A stretch of DNA of 64,000 nucleotides from Enchytraeus crypticus (taxonomy: Eukaryota; Annelida; Clitellata; Enchytraeida; Enchytraeidae), in the NCBI GenBank assembly GCA_905160935.1, contig CAJHZI010000753.1, forward strand, positions 710,501 through 774,500, given 5' to 3'. The notes under the pieces were generated by a model, which saw only the letters and a list, made by a program, of their open reading frames with translations, did no database searches and was not told the DNA's origin. Both the position numbers and the translations under genes were made by a program. This document shows positions 36,589 to 47,412 of the stretch, piece by piece (the stretch's first letter is position 1; each line of letters starts with the position of its first letter).

Positions 36589-39500
36589 CATATATAATAT
36601 ATATTTTATATATATTTTTCTGTAATTTGAAAATGCAAGTTTTCTTTTATTTTACTATCGGTTGAAGAGTAAGTCCATACTCGCGTTTGATGTTTTGTAG
36701 CATTCAATTGCTATTACCGTTCCAAATGAACACTGAAAACTTTTTAACTTCCGCCTAAAGTGAGTGTAGAGCGAGGAAACGGAATACTATTCAGAAGCTA
36801 TATATTAGCTATATATTTGTCTATATATTTAGCTATATATTATTCTCGGTACAATGAGATTAAAGTTTCTAAATGACTTTTGTAGGATGTGATCAATCTT
36901 CTGAATGAACATTATAATGATTGCTAACTAATAAGTGATTGATTGCTTACTAGTAGTACAGGATGTTAATGTCTTTTAATATAGGTCTGTTTAATATGGA
37001 TACGTGCAGTAGAGTACAGGAAGAGATCGAGAGATGGAGAAAGAGAGAGAAAGAAAGACAGAGAGAGAGAAGAAATGTTAAAAAGATAACGAAAGTGAGA
37101 GAGAGAAAGAGAAATAGAAGGGAGACAGAGAGACTTAATAGATAGATGTCCTGATAGTTAGATGAGAGAGAGAGAACAGGGATTGGGAGAGAGCGAGAGA
37201 GAGAGAGAAGAGAGAGAGAGATATATGCTATGACCCCAAGGGAAAATTGTACTTTTATAATGCTACAATATATGTCTACACCTTATTTATATTAAATGGT
37301 ATGTGGGATCATGAACCACCATATTTTTAATTATTTCATTTACACGAAACTCAAATCATACGACTAATTATATGAGCTCAAAATGGTTTACATTGTTTGT
37401 ATGGTGGACGATTAGTATTTCGTCTCTTGAATTAGAATTTTCATCATTAATTTGTTTATATTCTTAAGTAAATTTGTTTGCAAAAGTTTGAAATTGCAAT
37501 ACATGTGTTCAGTAGATCAGATGGCCAATAGGGTGAATTGCAAGACTTACGAAGAGCGACAATACGTTGTAAATAGGATTTGTTAATAGTGATATAACGT
37601 ATATGAAAATGAGTGAATTTCAAAATGAAAATCCATTGGATATTTGCAAAATTTCCTTAATCTATTTAACTTAGCAAACCTATCTCGTGTATAAGAAGAC
37701 TTAGGCAATTTGATGCGTATGTTGGATGCGTGACTTCAGTGAGTTTGTTCCACTGAGATGTCTCATAAAATATCGAATTTCTTAGTCATTTTTATCACTA
37801 TGTGGATAAAGTTTGGAGAATTTTTGCCAACTCTATCTAGTTTCTTACCATAACCGCCTCTGAGCTACGTACCAGCTGATCTCCCACCAATCATTAGCTT
37901 GAGGCGACATAAAGTGCAACTAACACGCAGGAATGGATATTCTATAAAAACCGCAGAACCGTTGCATAAAGGTGTAATATTTTTGGCTTTATTAATTCAA
38001 CTGAGCCAGTAGCATGTCTGCATGTTATTCTTTTGCGGATCAGTTGGTGCCAGGTTCAAATCCAATGCCTGTCCGTCGCATATGTGCTTTCGAGAGATGA
38101 ACCGGGAGTAAAAATAGGCTTTGTCATTCGGCTGATTTTATATTATGACCGAATGCTTGAGACTTTGGTGAATATAACTGTGTAAAACGTTTCAAAGCGC
38201 AATGACGTCGCGCTTTCTACTTGCATTAGTAGTAGTATAAATGTTTATTTTAAAAATGTCATCAAACACGGACAAATAATTGTGCTGATAAATCAACAGT
38301 TACAATTGTGAATCGAAATGTACCCTATGTGTTCGCGCTGAATGTAGGCTTGAGGTCCCTGACATCATCCTTGTATGAGGAAACGAACGTTAAACCTTTA
38401 TTATTATCATTATTATTATTATTATTATTATTGTATGCTTAAATTCAAATGGCAACCCTAATTAGTAATAAATAGTTAGACTCAATGCTAAAAAACGTTG
38501 CTCGCCTCACAAGCCGAGAGCTTAAGATTCAATCTTGTGCAGTGCTCACAGCTCAGGCATGTAATTAGATGCTGTTTACTCGTACTGAAAACCTTGTCTT
38601 TAAAGCCCTTTATGAATAATATGTCACTTCACTGCAGTTACACGTCCACTTCTCCGTAACTTTTAAGTATTTTGGAATTCTTAGTACAGAATTTTAAATC
38701 CTAATGGTGTATGATAAATACTAAATAGTAAAGATAACAAATTTTCTATCATGCCTGAAACTGATGATCGAGAAGTTTTCACCAGTTCCTATTGTTGACC
38801 TATAGTTTAACGTTGTCTTCGTTAACTTATAACTTGATCGTACAGAGGATCATTTGACAGTTATTAATTAAAACACTAACCTTCCTGATATCTACCTATA
38901 TTATAATATGAGGGTACAACAATTTTTTACTAAATGATTCGAGCTTTGAACTCAGACCACTTCCTCTAAAGACGATGGGACTTATGTCCTCCTCCATTAT
39001 CAACTTACCCTCTTGAGGAAGAATAGGTTCGTGATTATTTAATAAAGCCAGTTATAGGGTTTCGTATTTCGTTATCTAAAGGAGCACCAATTTATTTCTT
39101 CATTGAAATACTCATAACTTTGCTTTGTTTTTATATCTGATATGCTTAGTATCTTCTTATGTTTTCTTCTTACTTTTATGTTTTAATATCAAAATATCGT
39201 AATCATAATGTAAATTTTATTTTCTTATAGAATCTGTAAAATGTTCTTCACGGATCTCCTAACATATTTGGTTATGCAAATTTAGCAAACAAAATAAGCA
39301 CATAAAATAACGATATTAAGTTATAGCACAATTGTATCATAAGCATGAGACCACAGGTTCAAAAACCCGCCCGTTCATGTCTCTGACACTATAACACTTA
39401 TAACAATAAAACAGACAATAACGTAAGCTTTATCTTTGTAATGAATGGCACAATTTACGTCGCTTCTAACTTGTCTATAGTGGTAAGCGACTATCCGTTG

Positions 39501-42500
39501 TAGCTCCAAAACCCCCTACCATTAATTAAAATGTTTCATTAATTCACCCATTCTTAATTATATTTGCAATCCACTTTTTTGAAAACACGATAGAGGAACT
39601 GAAGTCTTTAGGGCCCGGTATAAATATTGATGTAGATCAACAGTGAATATTATTTATTCCTCAATTAATTCAATTTCTTTTCTTAAAATGTTCAATACCG
39701 CTAGTGATCATCGCTGAAAAGGCACCATTGTCTGAATTCCAAGACTAGAGAGCTCCACTCTGGAACATGGTCATATAATAACAGCTGCACTCTACGACTC
39801 TGATCTTAATTACCGAAATCCATTTTGCAAGCTTCAAGTGTATCTTCAAAGGTGTCATATAATTATTGTGACTACCAGTGCACATTAGGGTCACTGCAAT
39901 ACAAGTGTAGGTATGGAGTACTGTAATTGTAAGTAATTGATTTAGTTCTTCGTATGTCAAATATAATATGATCTAATATGAAGTTTTTAAAATGTATGAA
40001 GCACCTGCAATAATAATAATTATGACAATAATAATGTTAGTAAAAGTGCGCCAATTATTAAAATAATGTTTTTCAATTTGAAATTTTTCCATTATTCAAT
40101 GTAAGTAAAACTAAATTATCTAAAACTCTTCTACACTTAAATTTTAAGAATATCTCGACTAAAACTGTAAATATTCGAAAGAAACCAGTTTCACAGGGCA
40201 AGAAAATATGAGGATATGTCTTAAACAGTAAAACCAAGGCAAACTATAACATTCTTGTTAAATGACATAATGTGACATTGAGGCAGTTACAAAATACTTA
40301 AACTTTGATAATCTTAATTGATTGTTGGACGCAATCCTATTGATTAAGTGTCAAACTGTGAAAAACTGTGCCTTAAATCTTCATATCATTTAATGCTGCA
40401 GAGATAGTTTAAAGCTAATACGTCTTCAGCTGTTGTCATTACTGTTTGCTTCCTCAGAAAAAAATAAAACTCTCTGAAACCACTGGGTTTCCATCATCAG
40501 TCTCTGTCTGCTGCGATTAGCAGAGGACTACTTAAGATAAATGGACGAATAGCCTAAGCGACTCCAAATTGAGTCGGTGGATTTGTTGATCGCCCGAGGG
40601 TAGACGTAGCTATTAGCCCGCCTGTGTAGAAGTTGAAAGTTTTATCTGCTTGGTAAAAATAATGTTAACGTCAGTTTCCTAACTCTGGCTGGTGCCGGTG
40701 GCGATGTCGGTAAGTTATTCGATCCCGGATTGGTATGTGCGAGGTTCAAATCCTGGGTTGCCCGTCAATGACATCGCTTTCTAGTGAGGAAAATGACGTT
40801 AACATTAGCATTTTTCCAATCGAAAACGAGAATTTCATAAAGTTTAGAATAATAGACAAATTAGTTAGATCGGTTAGAAATTGTTTAAAACTGCATTTTA
40901 AACTGGTTAGATTATAGAAGAAATTAAAATAATTATTCAAGCTATAAGTACTTCTACATATTTATTGTGAATCCCTAAATCCCTAGTGTACTAAATTAAT
41001 TCGAATAAATATATAAGCCATATGCTTAATTTAATCAAAAATGCTAATATGTGTTGATATTGAGATTTTAGAACTGCAATCCGTCAGAGCATGTGTACAC
41101 TAATAAACATTACATTGTACAAATGTAGACAAACACAACGCTTACGTAGATGATGCTCAATGGTGTTTCAACATACATGTATTACTAGGCTATATTACAT
41201 ATATGTGTTACTCTTTACTCCCTTTAACTAACTTCTCTAATTCTTTTCTTTATTGTAATTCTAATTCTTTAACTGATATAATATGAAGATACATTTTTTA
41301 AATTGTATATGTATCCCTCTGCTTAGCAATTTAGCAGAGAAACCTATTTTATTTCAGATTGGTTTCATTTAATGTTAAATTCTTCTTAAAGATTTTTGAA
41401 TATTAAATAAATTAAGTCTCTTGCACGTGTTGGAAGGAGATGCATTAGTATTTAATGTAAATTTCTTAGTTTATATTTTCAAGCTGTGTTGAGCTAATTA
41501 AAGATTTTATAACAATAATGCCTAGGGAAATTCTGAGAATAATAAGCATGCGTGCTATGAAATATTGCCGGAAATGCATTACCACGTTTTAGTATTTCCT
41601 ATGTCGTGATGTTATAAGCATCATATTGACATTAAGCTATTGATACGCTGTGCAAATTTAAACATATTACCCTTCTGTAGACCTAACTGTGTATTTGCAA
41701 ACGTAATTTTCGAAGGGACGTTAATTAAAAATAGACATTTTGCAAAGTTATAAGGTAACAAAGAAAACCTACAAGATATCAATAAATGAAGTATGCTTAA
41801 AAACTTCCATGATTTAGCACAATTCTCTTTAGCGAAATCAAACAATTTGCCTCTAGCTTCCACTGGACTAGACATTTATTATCTATAGGTCTACATGCTT
41901 TTTAAACTTTATGAAATTTTTTCAAGCGGTAATGACCAGAAAGAAAAATCTATCTCCATGTCAGCTATAGAAACTGTCAGAGGATTGACTGTAGGGTAAA
42001 TCAACAAGAATTATCTCAGAGCTCCTGACGAGGATGTGTAATGTCTGCAGAGAACATTAGTAGAGCTAATATACCTAATGTTAACGTCAGTTTCCTCACT
42101 CTAAAGCGATGTCAATGACGGGCGAGCCCAGGATTTGAACCCCATACAGATTCGCTTTTGAATATCTTACCGACGTCGCCACTGGTTCCTGCCAAACACA
42201 ATTGAACTTCTACTATGAACTGCTTTTTACTTTCCTTTACATTAGGGAAAATTACATTCTGTCTTCTATAGTATTATTCATTTATATGCAGTGAGTCTGA
42301 AATTATTTGATGCTTCCTGAGCTAGTACTGTTATGTTAGGTTATATAGTCTCAATATATAGGCTACTTGCAATTACATGTAATATGCAAGTATACATGTA
42401 TGTAGGCCTATGTTGAAAAATTTTATAAGTAGAAGATGTGAAAGAACAGTTTTCATTTATCTGAGCTTCTTAATGTACTAGTGTATGAAAGGTAATATAT

Positions 42501-42643
42501 GATAATTGAGCACGTAGAAATTAGAAATTATATGTACATGTACATTAGACGTGTGCCTTTGTCATATTTTGAATTCAATGAATAAGACATGTAATTTAAC
42601 TTCCCATCTATGATCTGCCTTTTAATTTCCTTTACCTTATGTG

Positions 42644-42679
<36 letters not shown>

Positions 42680-42685
42680 GCTCTT

Positions 42686-42732
<47 letters not shown>

Positions 42733-45700
42733 GTTCTTATTCCAAGTGTCAGTTCCAAGGAACATACAAATTACATATTCTCTTTTCACGCTAAATAAAG
42801 AGCACTCCATGGATTAACGAGTTAATCTCTTCACAATCTGTATTCTTCCTATCCACACCGTAATGTAGTCTATAGCTTGAGAAAAATATGGCTTCTAAGC
42901 TTGTTCCCATTTACTATCCTCAGTTCTTGATTAGTCGACTCTTACGACATTTGCAATTCACGGTTGGTCTTTTCTTCAATGGTCTGAACACAACATGGGA
43001 ATAACGTGCGTATTGAAGAGGAGCCCTTAAGACTTCTGAGCTGAACTTTAAGCTTACTACTCAACAGCAACAACGAGAATAATATTGTTAAAGTAGTGGA
43101 AATAACAGATGCTACAGACGGCTTTCAAGAACAGCATATTCTGCAAGTCAGCTTTGAAGTAAATCTCGTGGTCCAAGTTGAGTAACGATCACTGCCTGAG
43201 TTTACTGTAAATTTTTAATATATTACTATTTTTATTTATATATTAATATGTTAATATATGTTATTTATATTTATATATTAATATATTTCATATATTAATT
43301 TTTCATATTATTTATTTATTTAATATTACTCATATATTAGAGACATATTTTATGTATTCAACGACGGAAATGCCTTGCAACTTTTAAACTATGAGCACCA
43401 CTTTATAAGTACACTTGTCAATCAATTGCGCATTGATTGATTGATTTATTGATTGATCGATTGATTGAATGATCGATTGATTGATTAATTAATTAATTAA
43501 TTAATTAATTGATTGATTCGTCGATCGATTGATTGATTAATTGATTGATTGATTGATTGATCGATCGATTGATTTATTGATTCATCGATTACTTGATTGC
43601 TTGTTGAACAGAAGAAATCCCTGACGGATCACGTGGTCTTCTACAACTCTCACCCGGTGCTAAGGTACATTCTTCCACGATGTCTGCGGCGAATGATCTG
43701 GCGATTGTTCTACAGCCGATGCTCGATCCTCGTGAGCGGACTTCCAGGTCCCGATGATACCGTTACCCTTGCCGTCGGGCGAGAAGCGACTTCGACAACA
43801 CCTTCGCCGATCGACTGTTCGAATCCCAGCTCAGCCCTTCCTAAGATCAAGACCATCGTCCACTGGCCAGCACCTCTCAGCGGGGTTGCCGTCAATGTGT
43901 CTTTCATCACGTACGCCGGGCAACTGAGACTTTCTGTCATGGCCGACGAAAACATTCTTCCTGATCCTGATAAACTGACTTCGATTTTCGTTCAACGAGT
44001 TAGTATATGCTAGATTTATTAACATATACTCTATTATATCACAGCATAGTTTTCGTTTATATGTTTTGTTTATGTGCTCTAAATTTATTTAAAGTAAAGT
44101 AAGTACGCATTATAGTGAAACGTTCAACTATGTCGATATTTATCACTTTTTAATACCACATGTTTAAACCGTTAGGCAATTTATTCCATTTTCCGTGTAG
44201 CCAGTCAAGTGAATGTCCGAGATTTTACTCTCACATCAGCGGGGCCGGGATTAGAACCCACGAGGGTTCATTTCACCTCAGGATCAGTCATTTAATATTT
44301 TATGACGTTACCCCTACGCTATTAAGAAATTCTATTCTATTATTTTCACTGTGTATTTGCATTTTGTTTCTTTGATTTTGATTTTGTTTCACTGTGCAAT
44401 GAATGTGTGTTGTTTGCCCAAGTTGCGAAATAAAGATACATATATTATTGTTCTGAATGGTTCTCGTTGATGTTTATCTTATGATGAGGGTATTCCACCT
44501 TCTTTTTTCTATAAAAGTGATGATAAAAGCCTGACAGTCTCCGACGAGTGGTGCAGATTAGAGTGAAACCACCTGATAAAATAATAAAAAATATAATAAA
44601 GAAATAATGATAAATTAATACAAAATATAACAAAAATCAATCAGTCAGGCATCTAGTCAACTCGGTGGTCAATCTAGAGTGTTAGGCTTAATGAAGATCA
44701 ATGTTAGACATTCAAAAGTACAAGAGCCTAGGTAGTAAATTGGAGAAAAAAATTGATCTGATTCGATGGATGCTTGCTGATTGGCAATAACATTGATCGG
44801 CCAACAATGTTTTTATTTGAATTTACAGTGTTAATTTTAGTTTTGCTCTCTGATTTAATTTCTAGTTATGTCTATTTGGCATTGATTTGATTGATTTATT
44901 TTACAAAAATTATACTTGTTTTAGAAATGATTAATCCAGTCCATTGGCTTCGGATTAAATTTATTTTCTGAATCTAAAATATGTTGTGGCTCCGATGTAA
45001 GATGTATAAACTTAGACCGTAGCGAGAAGAATTTCCTATATCTTATATCCTATTCTTATATCATATTATTATATTTCTTATATCCTATTTAAAAGATCAT
45101 AGCTATAAGTTGCTTAAACCTAGAGTAAAGACAGACTTAGAAATGTTTTCTTTTTCTCATATGGTGGTTGATAGGTGCAACTCTTTGAGTGAGGAGGTTA
45201 TGAATGCGGTTGCAGTGAATAGTTTAAATAATAAGCTGAATGTTGTAATCATGTAGTATTGGGGATTGAAAAAGACCTTGGCTTTGTTCCCTTTTACCTG
45301 TAACCTAATTTTGAAGAAAGAATGGAATAAAGAAATATGGTAGCAGTTATGGTAATTCTAGTAATTATGGCAATATCGAGCTAGTTTCGTTAAAACTGAA
45401 AATGCTTTCCACATCACATCATTCGCAATAGTTCTAAAGAAGATACATGGGTAATTGTGCATCCATCCTCAAAATATGTTATATTGAATTATTTCGATAG
45501 CTGTGCATCGTTTCCTGCTCAGTGCAGCAGTCGATTACAGAAAAATTAGAAAATAAATCATTTAAGTACCGTAGTTCAATTTCTCGGCCAATCTAATTTA
45601 GGTCGTACTGACGTAAGAGAATAATTTAAACGGAAAAGTTCTGTTTCTCAAGGATGTTCAGCTCACGGTGAATGAATTAGAGTTACAAGCTACAATCGTC

Positions 45701-47377
45701 AATTAATAGTTCACGAAGTATTTGTGGTCAGCGAACCTACTTTATTTTTTTCATTTTCTTAAAGAGTCTCTTACAGAATACCAACCTTTCACAGTCATTT
45801 TCTGCTGTAAATATTCAACAAATGCATCAGAATCACATGGTTGAAATTTACGTGACATAATTAGCTGAGTAGTTTGATAAAGTAAACCAGTCTTTTGTTT
45901 ACTATCGAGAAAATTGTTCAGATTTATTATCCATTTCCTCAAGCTAACCTGCATCAAAACCTATTATCATGTAAAACATTAAACGATATTTTTTGATGAA
46001 ATCGTTTAATATTAATTGAATGCAAATGGATAGATTTCGACAAATGAGTCCCGTGCGTCCTCATCATTTTTCAAAACTTATTTCTTCCATGGAGCTCTAA
46101 GCGATATTACTTCAGCAGGTCTTTCAATAACGTCGCCCGTGACTGCATTTGAAAGGAAACTCACCATACTATAAATCAAGTTCTTGGACGAGACTTCTAG
46201 TCAGTTATTATGTAGCCTTCAAGTAGTTATTTGTCGTAGCAGGTTTGCTCGAGCATAACTCATGTTTCACTTGAAAGATTTTCATCCTGCCGCTCGTAAT
46301 GTAGTGGAATATAAACCTGTGGGTTAGCACTTTGTAATGATGTGCGCCAAGCTGAACGACATTCCGTCACGTTACATTTTCTCCAGGATGTGTACTATTG
46401 GATTTACTGTTACACTAACAAGAAATGATCCATTTTTCCTTTGTTTCAATTGCTCATTAACTAATCGATATCTTTTGCTCCAGTGCGCACATTTCCTTTA
46501 ATGAAGTAGGTTAGGAATTTTGTGTTGTATTGAAGACAAACCAGTAGATTATGCAAAGATAGCCACAATTGAGAAACAGTTGACATTGCAGTAGCATTAT
46601 TTATCTGCAGTCTCGAACATATTTTGAGCATTTTCATAAAATATGCACACGCAAAATACAAATGTTGAGTTTCAACTTATTGAATGCGAAATTCGCTAAA
46701 TGGTATGTTTGCCATAAGTTTTGCGTAAAACACTAGTGAGATAAGTCGTAATACATGCGTTATTCATTCTTAAAGCTAATGTACAAGGTATCATCTCACA
46801 TAGCGTAAGCTCTGCTTATTCATTTTTAATTTACTCCACAGTGCTCACTGTTGTCGGGGACAGCAGTGACACGTTACTTGTGTGCGTTTTTGTTGTTTTT
46901 GTTTAGTACATGATTGTTGTTTAATTGGGAATTTTCCTCTAACATTTGATTGGATGCCTGACACGTAATGCTGTCACCACCTCTTAGACGAAATACTGCA
47001 AGTGAGCGCGTCTGTTGAATACATATCCCGGCGTCGACGCGTCGCGTGCTTGCGGCATTGAGGAGTGGTAATGAAGTTTCTTGGCTGATTTGAAAGCTGA
47101 CAGAATTATAAAGGATTCCTTCTCTGTCAGGCGAGCGAGACAGCGGGAGCGATGAACGCATACACCGCGACTTGTATTACATGCACGGCTGGAGATACAA
47201 ATAATGTTACACGTACATGCATACATACATGCATGCATGCATACATACATACATACATACATACATACATACATACATACATACATACATACATACATAC
47301 AAGTTAATATTTGTTGGTTTGCTTGTGTGCAGATGAACAGTCTATCGACACTGCTGTCTAATCGCAGACTGCCTGGA

Positions 47378-47412
<35 letters not shown>

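Larger units (their letters stand above)
34613..43611 (+). other. Intron 2 of the WSD-like gene (9.0 kb)
   Basis: Contains the LINE end at 35080, TA and GA tracts, SINEs at 38000, 40680 and 42066, repeat B at 42643 and the TTGA run at its 3' edge. 35250-36500, 37230-37990 and 38600-40600 are AT-rich with nothing recognised. Confidence 0.7.

Noticed and set aside
39745..39960. 71-codon minus-strand frame inside intron 2
   Set aside because: No recognisable motif and on the opposite strand to the host gene.
42528..42758. Arg/Glu-repeat frame and its complementary Ser/Leu frame
   Set aside because: Both are readings of the (TC)n tail of a family B repeat.
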